Positions 23,737 through 32,514 of a stretch of DNA of 38,248 nucleotides are shown here, piece by piece (position 1 is the first letter of the stretch; the number at the start of each line of letters is the position of its first letter). A model generated the notes under the pieces. That model was not told where the DNA came from. It ran no database searches and was given only the letters and a program-made list of their open reading frames with translations. Source of the DNA: Bacteroidota bacterium (GTDB lineage Bacteria > Bacteroidota > Ignavibacteria > UBA10030). The DNA lies in the NCBI GenBank assembly GCA_015661185.1, contig JACVXU010000009.1, positions 1 through 38,248 on the forward strand, read 5' to 3'. Both the position numbers and the translations under genes were made by a program.

Positions 23737-24954
23737 TTGTTCCCTCCTCTCAACGAGCAGATGGACCTCATCAGGCGAGGCGCTTCGGAAATCATCCCCG
23801 AAGACGATCTTGTCAAGAAGCTTGAGAGATCCATCAAAACTGACATCCCCCTCCGTGTGAAACTCGGCTGTGATCCCAGCCGACCTGATCTCCACCTCGG
23901 TCATTCGGTAGTCCTCCGTAAGTTGCGCCAATTCCAGAATCTTGGTCACCAGGCAATCCTCATCATCGGGGACTTCACCGGCATGATCGGTGATCCCTCT
24001 GGCCGCAACAAGACTCGCCCTTCCCTGACGATTGAAGAAACTCGCCTCAACGGTAAGTCCTATTTCGAACAAGCGACGAAAATCCTCGCGACGCAAGGCG
24101 TTCGAATGGAATACAATTCGCAATGGCTTGCCAAGATGAATTTCTCGGATGTAGTCGTCCTGGCGGGCAAGTACACTGTCGCACGGATGCTCGAACGCGA
24201 CGACTTCACACAGCGATACAAAGCCGGTGAGCCAATAAGCGTTCACGAGTTTCTCTACCCGCTGGCACAGGCCATGGATTCCGTCGCAATCAAATCCGAC
24301 GTCGAACTCGGCGGGACCGATCAGAAGTTCAACCTGCTGGTTGGACGCGACATTCAACGAGAGTACGGACTGGAACCCCAAGTCATTTTGACAACTCCCC
24401 TGCTTATCGGCACGGACGGCGTCGAAAAGATGAGCAAATCCTACGACAACTACATTGGTATCAGCGAACCGGCGCGAGAGATGTATGGAAAGACGCTGCG
24501 AATTCCCGATAGCCTCATGTACACGTATTTCGAACTCGCGAGCGATGTTTCCAACAAGGACCTGGCGGAAATCAAACAGCAGCTGCAGGATTCTTCCCTC
24601 AATCCGCGGGATCTGAAACGGAAGCTTGCACGAACACTCGTAACGATGTATCACAGCAGCGAGGAAGCGCAATCTGCTGAGGCGGAGTTTGACAGGATTT
24701 TCATTGACAAAGAAGTGCCGGATGTGATCGAAGAATTCGTTCTCGGCGGGAGTGTCGTCGAATCCACAGTCGTGGGTCTTCTCGCCCTCTCCAGGCTTGC
24801 ATCGTCGAAAAGCGAGGCGAGGCGCTTGATTGAACAGGGGGGCGTCTCCATCGACGGGGAGCGTGTCACAGATTTGAACACAGCCATACCTCAGGCCAAA
24901 GCGTTTATTGTCAAAGTCGGGAAAAGAAAATTCCTGAGATTCGTCCAAACGTGA
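23737..24954 (+). CDS. tyrS: Tyrosyl-tRNA synthetase
   Basis: A 405-residue class I synthetase charging tRNA-Tyr. The HIGH-like motif is in PDLHLGHSVVLRKLR and the KMSKS motif in GVEKMSKSYDNY. The tyrosine-binding region includes EFLYPLAQAMDSVAIKSDVELGGTDQKFNLL. A C-terminal S4-like RNA-binding domain (SKSEARRLIEQGGVSIDGERV) closes the protein. Length and motif order fit the TyrZ-like group. The start appears to be TTG at 23737 in AAGGAATTGTTC, a context shared with the next gene; the first internal ATG (23761) would trim conserved N-terminal residues. Confidence 0.94.
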   Translation: MFPPLNEQMDLIRRGASEIIPEDDLVKKLERSIKTDIPLRVKLGCDPSRPDLHLGHSVVLRKLRQFQNLGHQAILIIGDFTGMIGDPSGRNKTRPSLTIEETRLNGKSYFEQATKILATQGVRMEYNSQWLAKMNFSDVVVLAGKYTVARMLERDDFTQRYKAGEPISVHEFLYPLAQAMDSVAIKSDVELGGTDQKFNLLVGRDIQREYGLEPQVILTTPLLIGTDGVEKMSKSYDNYIGISEPAREMYGKTLRIPDSLMYTYFELASDVSNKDLAEIKQQLQDSSLNPRDLKRKLARTLVTMYHSSEEAQSAEAEFDRIFIDKEVPDVIEEFVLGGSVVESTVVGLLALSRLASSKSEARRLIEQGGVSIDGERVTDLNTAIPQAKAFIVKVGKRKFLRFVQT

Positions 24955-24996
24955 TCATTCGCACTCACATACAATTCACAAGAGGGAGATGAGGAA

Positions 24997-25542
24997 TTGT
25001 TCACACCTACCAAGATGTTTTTCACCAAAGGGGTCGGCCGTCATAAAGACTATTTACAGTCCTTCGAACTCGCACTGAGGGACGCCGGCATCGAGAAATG
25101 CAACCTCGTCACCGTCTCGAGTATCTACCCTCCCAACTGCAAACGCATACCAAAGGAACAGGGTCTCGAATTCCTCCAGCCAGGCGCTATTACGTTCTGC
25201 GTCATGGCACGAAATGCCACAAATGAGCCGAACCGGCTTATCGCAGCCTCCGTCGGCGTCGCTACGCCTGCTGACCCCAGTCTGTACGGCTACCTGTCGG
25301 AACACCATCCGTTCGGTGAAAGCGACGAGCGAGCCGGTGATTACGCAGAGGACCTCGCCGCGACCATGCTTGCGACGACCCTTGGCCTCGAGTTTGACCC
25401 GAACACGGCGTGGGATGAACGCGAGAAGATGTTTAAGATGTCCGGCAAGATCATTCGCACATTCAACGTCACGCAGTCTGCAGAGGGCGACAAGAAAGGA
25501 ATCTGGACGACTGTCGTTGCGTGCGCCGTCCTGCTTCCATAA
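24997..25542 (+). CDS. Pyruvoyl-dependent arginine decarboxylase
   Basis: A 181-residue proenzyme of the PvlArgDC family converting arginine to agmatine, the first step of polyamine synthesis by this route. The self-cleavage site is the Ser-Ser pair S41-S42 in [12 protein letters not shown]; cleavage between them makes the beta chain and an alpha chain whose first serine becomes the pyruvoyl group. The family block [13 protein letters not shown] and the [13 protein letters not shown] loop are present. The start is TTG at 24997, in GAGGAATTGTTC. It lies 42 bases after tyrS on the same strand and may share its transcript. No agmatinase or agmatine deiminase gene is nearby. Confidence 0.92.
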   Translation: MFTPTKMFFTKGVGRHKDYLQSFELALRDAGIEKCNLVTVSSIYPPNCKRIPKEQGLEFLQPGAITFCVMARNATNEPNRLIAASVGVATPADPSLYGYLSEHHPFGESDERAGDYAEDLAATMLATTLGLEFDPNTAWDEREKMFKMSGKIIRTFNVTQSAEGDKKGIWTTVVACAVLLP

Positions 25543-25562
25543 GAATAGCCAGCACTTATCAC

Positions 25563-25600
25563 AAACAGGGGCCGTCTCAGACTCGAGGCGGCCCCTGTTT
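25563..25600 (+). terminator. Terminator of the smpB-tyrS-arginine decarboxylase unit
   Basis: A perfect 12-bp stem AAACAGGGGCCG/CGGCCCCTGTTT encloses a 14-base loop, 20 bases past the stop codon. Three T residues end the stem but no long T run follows. Confidence 0.78.
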
Positions 25601-25641
25601 GCTGCAACTTACTTCTTCATTCGTCAATCGATTGTTCGGTG

Positions 25642-25724
25642 TTCGATATTCACACGAGAGTGAATTCGGGTGAATATCTGCGCCGGAGGCGCATCCGCTT
25701 TAGCGGACAATGGCGAATATCGAA
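25642..25724. repeat. REP-like multi-hairpin element between convergent genes
   Basis: The outer arms TTCGATATTC (25642-25651) and GAATATCGAA (25715-25724) are perfectly complementary. They enclose two tight hairpins, TGCGCC-gga-GGCGCA (25679-25693) and TCCGCT-tt-AGCGGA (25694-25707). A second GAATATC (25672-25678) gives an alternative pairing for the left arm. The element fills the space between the convergent arginine decarboxylase and rsmI genes. It resembles dispersed REP/BIME-type repeats, though only one copy is visible here. Confidence 0.65.
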
Positions 25725-25731
25725 TAATGAA

Positions 25732-26424
25732 TCACGAAGTGTGTTTTCCTGCCAGCCCATCGATCATCAGCACAAACTCCCCTTTCGTTTCCTCCTTCGC
25801 GAATAGTTTGTAGAGTTCGGGCGCGGTCCCGTGAAAAATCTGCTCAGTCGGCATTGTGAGATCGAACGCAACACAGAGACGTCGGGAATCACCGATGACA
25901 TCCGCAATGTCCCGAACGAGCTGAACCAACCGATACGGCGCATCCATCAACACCACAGTCCGGGCTTCACGCTTGAGCTGCTGCAGTTCGGCGATGCGAC
26001 GATCCCGTTTTGGAGAGAGAAATCCCTGGAAGAGAAAATTGCGGATAGGGAAGCCGGAAACGATGAGTGCAGGCATCAGGGATGATGCCCCGGGAATCGG
26101 AACGATCCGTATTCCGGACTGGATAGCCTTCTGAACCAAGACCTGTCCTGGATCCGAAAAGACGGGCGTCCCTGCGTCCGAAATCAAGGCAACCGACATT
26201 CCGCCTTGAATCCGCTCCAGGATGACCTTCGTTGCGGCCGCCTCGTTGTGCTCATTGAGACTTTCGACGGGCTTCTCAATTCCGTAGTGCCGGAGGAGTC
26301 GCGATCCCTCCTTCCGCTCTTCATACACCACAAGATCAACTTCCTTCAAAACCTGAAGCGCCCGAAGAGTGATGTCTTCCCAATTGCCGATCGGCGTCGC
26401 GACTAAAAACAGTGTCCCCGCCAT
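25732..26424 (-). CDS. rsmI: RsmI-like SAM-dependent methyltransferase (tetrapyrrole methylase fold)
   Basis: A 230-residue protein of the family that 2'-O-methylates C1402 of 16S rRNA. It has GTLFLVATPIGNWEDITLRAL, SLNEHNEA, the SAM-binding ALISDAGTPVFSDPG and the IVPIPGASSLMPALIVSGF block. Two features differ from E. coli RsmI. The protein lacks the roughly 50-residue C-terminal helical domain. The usual AEDTR after the first strand reads VYEERKEGSRLLRHYGI. It may therefore be a divergent paralogue whose rRNA target is not certain. It is the last gene of its strand run; a REP-like element follows. Confidence 0.82.
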   Translation of the reverse strand: MAGTLFLVATPIGNWEDITLRALQVLKEVDLVVYEERKEGSRLLRHYGIEKPVESLNEHNEAAATKVILERIQGGMSVALISDAGTPVFSDPGQVLVQKAIQSGIRIVPIPGASSLMPALIVSGFPIRNFLFQGFLSPKRDRRIAELQQLKREARTVVLMDAPYRLVQLVRDIADVIGDSRRLCVAFDLTMPTEQIFHGTAPELYKLFAKEETKGEFVLMIDGLAGKHTS

Positions 26425-26430
26425 AGAGCA

Positions 26431-27741
26431 TCAGCCCGCAGCGGATTTGGAGTAACGTTCTGGCGGCATTCCCCTCCGACCCGATTCCCATTCCTTGATG
26501 AACGTGATGATTAACGCAGTTGCCGGAACGGCAATCACCAAGCCGAGGAATCCGAGGAAGTAGAAGAACACGAGGATGGAAAAGATGATCAACAAGGGGT
26601 GGAGACCGACCTTACTGCCCACGATTCGCGGGGATAAGTACATTGTCTCGAAGATACGCAGTGATTCGATCGACCCGATTGCGAATAAGACTTTCAAGTG
26701 AACCGGAGGGTCGCTAAACATGGCCACAATCGCGGCGAGGAACATCGTGATAATGAGACCGAAATAAGGGATGAGGTCCAGAATGGCTGCGATGACGCCG
26801 AGCATCAGGGCATATTTGATGCCGACGATCGAGAACATCGTAGCAATGATAACACCCTGCAAGAGAGCAACAGTGAGAGCACCGCGCAGATACAGTCCAA
26901 TCACCTGGTCTGCTGAGTTTAGGTACGATTCAACGCGGTCGCGAAAACGATGGGAGAAGAGCAACAAGAATCGATGACGTATTTTCGGCAGATCAGTAAG
27001 GATGTAGAATGTCAGAAACGGCACCAGCACGACGTAGAATATCTGCGTCACCAGACTACTGATGCTGGTTGCCAACATCAGAAGTCCACGCACGAGGTTC
27101 TTCAGGATATCTTCGAGCTTTGGAGTGAATTGGCTCGTAACCGTGTTTCGCACTTCGTCGCCGGAAACGCCGTACCTCTCTAGAGCCTTGAGCATGCTGC
27201 TGTTCCAGATCGAAGCGTTGATATCGACGATGAGCTTCGAGAGCGCATCGAGAATGCCTTCAACCTGCGTCAGGACGACGGGAAGGACAAGGAAGAAGAA
27301 GAGCGTGATCAGTCCAAGAAGTATGAGAATGAGCACCATGGATGTAACCCACCGGGGCACACCCCAGCGTTCGAACCGCTCCACGATCGGATTCATCATG
27401 TAGGCTAGCACCAGCGAGACCACAAATGGCGCCAGCAGCGACGAAATCGACGATACGAACCAGATTCCAAAAAGAATAACACTCAGCCACATGATTTTCT
27501 TGGCGAGACTATATCCCCTCAAAGGATAGAGAAGGAACAAAATCGCACCAAGTAACATGAATGGCGACAAGACTGACTGTATCGAGTAAATAAGAACAAG
27601 GAGGAGCAGGATCGCTCCGATGAGAAGAACAATCTCGATACGACCAAGCGATTGGAACAACGAATCCCAGTGCGTGTCGAGAGCACCGAGCTGTGGATCA
27701 TCTCCCCTTCGTACTCTCTGTGGGCGTTTCCTGGTACTCAT
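26431..27741 (-). CDS. AI-2E family permease (PerM/YdiK-like)
   Basis: A 436-residue membrane protein with about eight hydrophobic segments, the first pair at roughly 35-85. Family features include the conserved PIVERFERWGVPRWVTS loop and the periplasmic amphipathic region. The C-terminal pair includes IKYALMLGVIAAILDLIPYFG and the PRIVGSKVGLHPLLIIFSIL signature. Members include the proposed AI-2 exporter TqsA and Na+/H+ antiporter-like proteins, so the substrate is unknown. The start overlaps the dut stop (TAATG), indicating translational coupling; the longer frame to 27831 would run through dut and is not used. Confidence 0.88.
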   Translation of the reverse strand: MSTRKRPQRVRRGDDPQLGALDTHWDSLFQSLGRIEIVLLIGAILLLLVLIYSIQSVLSPFMLLGAILFLLYPLRGYSLAKKIMWLSVILFGIWFVSSISSLLAPFVVSLVLAYMMNPIVERFERWGVPRWVTSMVLILILLGLITLFFFLVLPVVLTQVEGILDALSKLIVDINASIWNSSMLKALERYGVSGDEVRNTVTSQFTPKLEDILKNLVRGLLMLATSISSLVTQIFYVVLVPFLTFYILTDLPKIRHRFLLLFSHRFRDRVESYLNSADQVIGLYLRGALTVALLQGVIIATMFSIVGIKYALMLGVIAAILDLIPYFGLIITMFLAAIVAMFSDPPVHLKVLFAIGSIESLRIFETMYLSPRIVGSKVGLHPLLIIFSILVFFYFLGFLGLVIAVPATALIITFIKEWESGRRGMPPERYSKSAAG

Positions 27742-28217
27742 TACATTTTCCCCTTCAACGATGATACGCCTGTATGCCCAAATCCTCCCCCACCACGATC
27801 GGTTTCGTCGAGAGACTCCACTTCCTCCCACTCAACCCTCGCATACCGGTGAATCACCATTTGGGCAATACGGTCACCCCGACGGACAACGAAAGGCTGT
27901 TTGCCAAAATTCGTCAGAATAATCTTGACCTCTCCGCGATAGTCGGAATCGATCGTCCCAGGCGAGTTCAGTATCCCAATCTGGTGTTTGATGGCCAGTC
28001 CACTCCGCGGACGTACCTGTGCTTCGAATCCCTCGGGAAGCTGAACGCTGATGCCCGTTGGGACGAGCACGGTCTCGGCAGGATTGATACTCACGTCGGA
28101 CTCGACAGCAGCAAGGAGGTCCATGCCAGCTGAACCTTCAGTTGCATATGTCGGAAGCGGCAGGTCTTCGCCCCCCTGACCAACACGGCTGATGCGGACT
28201 TTGATGTGCTCTGACAA
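27741..28217 (-). CDS. dut: dUTP diphosphatase
   Basis: A 158-residue trimeric dUTPase hydrolysing dUTP to dUMP, keeping uracil out of DNA. All five motifs are present: AGMDL (30-34), RPRSGLA (69-75), GTIDSDYRG (87-95) with the catalytic Asp, GDRIAQMV (114-121) and the C-terminal glycine-rich GGGGFGHTG (142-150) that closes over the active site. It is translationally coupled to the downstream permease by a TAATG overlap. Confidence 0.96.
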   Translation of the reverse strand: MSEHIKVRISRVGQGGEDLPLPTYATEGSAGMDLLAAVESDVSINPAETVLVPTGISVQLPEGFEAQVRPRSGLAIKHQIGILNSPGTIDSDYRGEVKIILTNFGKQPFVVRRGDRIAQMVIHRYARVEWEEVESLDETDRGGGGFGHTGVSSLKGKM

Positions 28218-28298
28218 GTAGGTCTGTCAATCGCTGGAAGATTTCTATGAGTTGAATATAGGCAAGAGTGCAAAGAGAAGCAAACCTGCGACAATGAC

Positions 28299-28330
28299 GA
28301 GCCCCGGTGCGGATCTGCGCACCGGGGCTC
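28299..28330 (-). terminator. Terminator-like hairpin after the sigma/anti-sigma operon
   Basis: A perfect 12-bp GC-rich stem GAGCCCCGGTGC/GCACCGGGGCTC has an 8-base loop. It lies 30 bases past the anti-sigma stop and about 80 bases before dut. No T run follows, so it may act with Rho or as an RNA-stabilising hairpin. Confidence 0.65.
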
Positions 28331-28360
28331 TGCAATGCCAAAAACAGCGTGGAGGACCTT

Positions 28361-29911
28361 CTACCTCCGAGGCACTGGGGAATCTTCTTTTTTCTGGTTT
28401 CGCTCTTGTTGCCGTTCGCGCTTTTCCATCTCTTTCATGAGGGAGTCGAGCTTGGAGATCTTTCGCTTTTGACCACGCGACGCGCTATCAAGAAATGGCT
28501 GCATCTCACGTCCATCGAGCTGGAACACACGGTTCCGGGAGCGCCGATCGCCTTTGAAGATTTCTATCCCTCCAGCGTCCCCCTCTTTTCTCATCCGGAT
28601 CATCAGGCTGTCCAGATCAAGATTAAAGAATACGGAACTGTCATCGCCGTTGAACTGGAAATTGAACGATGGCCCGGGATGGCGCCCACGTGTTCCTACC
28701 TGCACCGGCATGCGAGGCTTGACCCACATTTCAGAGGGCCTCGGCAAGCCTTCCCAGTCGTTACCGATCTGAATGCTGAAGAATTCCGAACCGCCAACAA
28801 CCCGAACCTGCGGAATCGGCACGCCAGATCGGTGCCTCACGGCAACTTCCCGTTCCCCCATCCGTCGGATCAGACTATTCATATGAACTGCGACCGAGGT
28901 CTGCACCTCCTGAACCTCACTGATGTGCCGGCGCAAACTATCCAGATCGATGTCGAGACGTGAGACGACGACGGTTTCAGGTGAAACCACAAGGAATGCC
29001 TCGGAGCGCTCTCGCAACCGCATCGTGTGCAGAATACGCTCAGATGACTCCGATCCCCGGCGACCACCGGAGAGCATATAGGGAGCCTGACGAACCTGCA
29101 AGAATCGCTCAAACCTCACCCGCTGCTCCGGTTCAAGTGCCGCCGCGATGCCGGAAAGCATGACACGATTCAATCGTGAAAGTTCAGGGTTGACAGCCAT
29201 CGCACGATCTTCTGCGACGAACACTGAGCCCTCGAGCTTCACCCGGCCAAGGTCCAGCAACGAATCAATGATCTGAAGTTGTGCGTGGCTCGGTCGAACC
29301 TCATCGACAAACTCTTTCACGGTCACGGTCGGTGTTTTCCGATCCCCCTTCTTATCCATGTCGATCGTGTACCCCCGTGCAGAGTCTTCGTTCACCCGCA
29401 GCTCAGTCTCTGCTCTAGCGTCCAGCGGCAGAGTCCCGAACATCGCGAACTGCAACGCCTGGTTTTTGTCAATGTGCGCGAAGAGAGGCATAAGGGATCC
29501 CTTGAGGATGTTGTCCTCAACCGACTTCTGCACCCGCTCCGATTGCCTGCTCACGTAATCAACAAGGGTTGCTCGTTGTTGAAACAACACGAAACCGACA
29601 ACGAGTACCACCACGGCAGTTCCCAGAGAAACCAGTGGAAGGTACTTCCGCGGAAACGGAAGCAGGTTTTCCTCCTCCCTTTTCCTACGCTCAAGCTCAG
29701 TTGAGAGACGTGTCCAGAATCCTATGGACGGGGTGAGGCGCATCCTGGCAGCGATCAGGCTCTCAAGAGCTCTCAGGTTTTCCAGTTCCCTGCGGGCTTC
29801 TGGATCCTGTAACACGTTCGTCTCTACAAACCGTGTCTGGTCTTCGTCAAGCTCTCCGTCGAGATACGATGAGAGCAGCTGTGAACGATCGGTCTTTGAT
29901 TGAGGCTTCAT
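28361..29911 (-). CDS. Membrane anti-sigma-like protein
   Basis: A 516-residue single-pass membrane protein directly after an ECF sigma gene. Residues 14-55 (SSYLDGELDEDQTRFVE onward) match the N-terminal helix pattern of anti-sigma factors. The zinc-binding H-x3-C-x2-C of ZAS proteins is missing, as no cysteine occurs before the membrane segment. That segment is at about 91-110 (LPLVSLGTAVVVLVVGFVLF). The remaining 400 residues are predicted outside the cytoplasm. They include a helical LEPEQRVRFERFLQ stretch like Spy/CpxP-type sensors and a charged Arg/Glu/Lys-rich tail. It probably holds the sigma factor at the membrane and senses an envelope signal; this is inferred from position and topology. 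Confidence 0.72.
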   Translation of the reverse strand: MKPQSKTDRSQLLSSYLDGELDEDQTRFVETNVLQDPEARRELENLRALESLIAARMRLTPSIGFWTRLSTELERRKREEENLLPFPRKYLPLVSLGTAVVVLVVGFVLFQQRATLVDYVSRQSERVQKSVEDNILKGSLMPLFAHIDKNQALQFAMFGTLPLDARAETELRVNEDSARGYTIDMDKKGDRKTPTVTVKEFVDEVRPSHAQLQIIDSLLDLGRVKLEGSVFVAEDRAMAVNPELSRLNRVMLSGIAAALEPEQRVRFERFLQVRQAPYMLSGGRRGSESSERILHTMRLRERSEAFLVVSPETVVVSRLDIDLDSLRRHISEVQEVQTSVAVHMNSLIRRMGEREVAVRHRSGVPIPQVRVVGGSEFFSIQIGNDWEGLPRPSEMWVKPRMPVQVGTRGRHPGPSFNFQFNGDDSSVFFNLDLDSLMIRMRKEGDAGGIEIFKGDRRSRNRVFQLDGREMQPFLDSASRGQKRKISKLDSLMKEMEKRERQQERNQKKEDSPVPRR

Positions 29912-29912
29912 A

Positions 29913-30545
29913 TTACACAGCCTCCTTCAACAAAGGCCCAAGAATCTTTCGCAGCATCGCGCGGGCCCGCGAGAGTCTTGACTTCACTGTACCAATTTCG
30001 CATTCCATGATCTCCGCAATTTCTTCATATGAGAACCCTTCAACATCCTTCAGGGTTACAGCGATACGGTATTTATCCGGCAACGACTTCAACCCGGCGG
30101 CGAGCAGCTCCTGCAGTTCGTGATCCGGAGGTTCGGCAACGATCTTCGCTCCCAACTCCTTGTCGGAGGACTCCATCATGGATTGGAGGGAGAACCATCG
30201 GCGGACCTTTCTCTTGCGTAGCTCATCCCTGCTCTTGTTGACAGCAATCCGATAGAGCCAGGTGTAGAACGATGACTGGAACCGGAACTGATGCAGCGCC
30301 TCATAGGCTTTGATGAAAACCTCTTGAGACAAATCTTCGACAATCCCTGGCTCGTGAAAGATGGAATAGATCAGGTTCCTGATCCGCTCCTGATAGCGTT
30401 CCACCAGGACACGAAAAGCGGCATGCTCCCCTTGATGGATCAAGGTGATCAAGACTTCATCGCTTTTCGCTTGAAGAGGTACTTCCGCCGGCTGAGCTAG
30501 CGTTTGATAAGCCATCGGCTGTTTTTTGTGACCGGATTCACTCAT
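29913..30545 (-). CDS. ECF-family RNA polymerase sigma factor
   Basis: A 210-residue sigma factor. Region 2 (about 40-110) has FRVLVERYQERIRNLIY, the -10-binding DLSQEVFIKAYEAL and FYTWLYRIAVNKSRDELRKRK. Region 4 (about 145-205) has LPDKYRIAVTLKDVEGFSYEEIAEIM and the helix-turn-helix GTVKSRLSRARAMLRK. There is no region 3, as expected for ECF/RpoE-like factors. The stop lies 1 base before the start of the anti-sigma-like gene, the usual coupled pair. The start is taken at 30545; MAYQTLAQ 10 codons later is an alternative. Confidence 0.93.
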   Translation of the reverse strand: MSESGHKKQPMAYQTLAQPAEVPLQAKSDEVLITLIHQGEHAAFRVLVERYQERIRNLIYSIFHEPGIVEDLSQEVFIKAYEALHQFRFQSSFYTWLYRIAVNKSRDELRKRKVRRWFSLQSMMESSDKELGAKIVAEPPDHELQELLAAGLKSLPDKYRIAVTLKDVEGFSYEEIAEIMECEIGTVKSRLSRARAMLRKILGPLLKEAV

Positions 30546-30678
30546 ATGGACGTATCGCGATACACTCGTGTTCCTTGTCTGCCCACCTCTTTGATGTTAT
30601 TACTATACACCGGTTCCGGGCCATTTGTTTCAAGGGGCGCACACAGTCTTTTTAGGAATATCGGCAGAAAAGAAAGAA

Positions 30679-30720
30679 GCCCGCGTGATCCACCCCCTTC
30701 AGGGGGCAGCCACGACGGGC
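30679..30720 (-). terminator. Terminator of the nuo operon
   Basis: A two-step hairpin: outer GCCCG-CGTG pairs with CACG-a-CGGGC, and inner CCCCC pairs with GGGGG around a 4-base loop. On the minus strand TTCTTTCTTTTC follows. It lies about 28 bases after the nuoF stop, so the transcript ends there. Confidence 0.82.
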
Positions 30721-30747
30721 CTCGTCCAACCATTTGGCTAAGCCAGA

Positions 30748-32019
30748 CTACGCTGCGGCTTCCTGCTCCATACGGGGGGGTACGGTCTTGACCCGCTTCT
30801 CGAATTCATCGCGAAAACGCCGAATCATCGATTGGACCGGCCAGGCCGCTGCATCGCCAAGAGCGCATATCGTGTTTCCTTCGATGTTATTGGCAATGTC
30901 CATCAATAGATCGACATCCCCCGCCCTACCCTCCCCCTTCTCAAACCGTTTCAGGATTTTCCATAGCCATCCGGTCCCTTCGCGGCACGGGGTGCATTGA
31001 CCGCATGATTCATGGTAGTAAAACATCGAGATACGAGCGATGACCTTCATCAGGTCCGTGTCCTCATCCATCACGATCAATCCGGCGGTGCCGACGGAGG
31101 AACCAGCCGCCTTCAGCGATTCCGCGTCCATGCAAGCCCCCTCCAACTGGTCACCACGCATAATCATCGTTGATGACCCTCCTGGAATGACTGCCTTGAT
31201 CTTCTTGTCACCCGGGACACCCCCTGCGTGCTTGTAGATGATCTCCAAAAGTGGAACGCCTGTAGGCAATTCATAGACGCCCGGTTTATTCACATGCCCG
31301 CTGATACCAACGAGGATAGGCCCGGGGTGTTTCGGGGCGCCGATCTTCGAATACCACTCCCATCCATGATCGATGATCAATGGGACGTTGCACATCGTTT
31401 CAACATTGTTGATTGTAGTCGGGCAGCCCCACAGCCCGAACTGTGCCGGGAATGGCGGCCTGACACGCGGATATCCGCGCATCCCTTCGATCGAGTTCAT
31501 CAGTGAGGATTCCTCACCGCAGATGTAGGCACCCGCCCCCTTGTGAACAACGATGTTGGTCGAGAATGTTGAGCCCAGTATGCTCGTCCCGATGTAACCC
31601 TTCGCGTAAGCGTCAGCGATCGCTTTCTCAAGCAACCTGATCCACTTACCGTACTCGCCCCGCACGTAGATGAATGAAGTGGTTACACCCATCGCATAAG
31701 CACCGATGAGAGTGCCCTCGATCAAGAGGTGGGGATTGAATTCGAAGATCTGCCGATCCTTGAATGTGCCCGGCTCAGACTCATCTCCGTTGACACAGAT
31801 GTACTTCGGCTTCGTCGTCTGCTTCGGCATGAAGGTCCACTTGAGGCCGGTGGGAAAACAGGCTCCGCCCCTGCCGCGAAGGCCGGACTTCTTCACTTCA
31901 TCCGTCACTTCTTCGGGCTTCATCCCGAGCGCTTTTCGAAACGCCTTGTAGCCACCCTGCGATTCGTAAACGTCTATCGTATGCAAGCCAGGTATGTTTG
32001 GTAGAATGAGCTTTTGCAT
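30748..32019 (-). CDS. nuoF: NADH-quinone oxidoreductase subunit F
   Basis: A 423-residue NADH-binding subunit of complex I. FMN/NADH sites are seen in GLRGRGGACFPTGLKWTFMP and YICVNGDESEPGTFKDR. The N3 [4Fe-4S] cluster is ligated by SCGQCTPCREG near residue 340 and the later cysteine in TICALGDAAAWP. It transfers hydride from NADH to FMN in the peripheral arm. It starts 6 bases after nuoE and is followed by a terminator; nuoG and the membrane-arm genes are not here. Confidence 0.97.
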   Translation of the reverse strand: MQKLILPNIPGLHTIDVYESQGGYKAFRKALGMKPEEVTDEVKKSGLRGRGGACFPTGLKWTFMPKQTTKPKYICVNGDESEPGTFKDRQIFEFNPHLLIEGTLIGAYAMGVTTSFIYVRGEYGKWIRLLEKAIADAYAKGYIGTSILGSTFSTNIVVHKGAGAYICGEESSLMNSIEGMRGYPRVRPPFPAQFGLWGCPTTINNVETMCNVPLIIDHGWEWYSKIGAPKHPGPILVGISGHVNKPGVYELPTGVPLLEIIYKHAGGVPGDKKIKAVIPGGSSTMIMRGDQLEGACMDAESLKAAGSSVGTAGLIVMDEDTDLMKVIARISMFYYHESCGQCTPCREGTGWLWKILKRFEKGEGRAGDVDLLMDIANNIEGNTICALGDAAAWPVQSMIRRFRDEFEKRVKTVPPRMEQEAAA

Positions 32020-32025
32020 GTCAGC

Positions 32026-32496
32026 CTATTTCAACTCAAGATCTGAGAGGATCTTTTCGAGTTTCTCCGGCGTGAGGTTCTCGTGGTACTCCTCACCCAC
32101 GGCAAGCATCGGTGCAGTTCCACAGGAACCCATACACTCGACCTCCGACAACGTCCATTTCTTGTCTTTTGACGTCTCTCCCAATCCGATGCCGAGGCGC
32201 TTCTCAAGCAGCTCTACGATCTTTTCCGACCCACGCAGCATACAGGAGACGTTCGTGCACACTTCGATGTGATTCTTCCCAATGGGTTTCGAGTGAAACA
32301 TCGTGTAGAACGTTACCACTCCAAGCACGTGCCCGAACGGCACGTCGAGCAGCTGCGCCGAATACTTCATCGATTCTTCAGAAATGTAGCCGTGCTCTTC
32401 CTGAATCATCCACAGCACCGGCAATACCAGGGCCTGTGATGTTGGATACGACTTCTTCAGCTCTTCGATCTTATGGAGATTCTTTTCAGATAACAT
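32026..32496 (-). CDS. nuoE: NADH-quinone oxidoreductase subunit E
   Basis: A 156-residue thioredoxin-fold subunit with a [2Fe-2S] cluster (N1a). The four ligands are C80 and C85 (EVCTNVSCMLRG) and C121 and C125 (ECMGSCGTAPM). Helical N-terminal residues include LPVLWMIQEEHGYIS, typical of the family. It lies between nuoD and nuoF with short spacers. Confidence 0.96.
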   Translation of the reverse strand: MLSEKNLHKIEELKKSYPTSQALVLPVLWMIQEEHGYISEESMKYSAQLLDVPFGHVLGVVTFYTMFHSKPIGKNHIEVCTNVSCMLRGSEKIVELLEKRLGIGLGETSKDKKWTLSEVECMGSCGTAPMLAVGEEYHENLTPEKLEKILSDLELK

Positions 32497-32514
32497 ACAG
32501 GAGATTGTCGATTT

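Noticed and set aside
23707-24948. A 413-residue minus-strand frame opposite tyrS
   Set aside because: Composition reflects the complement of tyrS codons, no motifs are recognisable, and tyrS itself is unmistakable.
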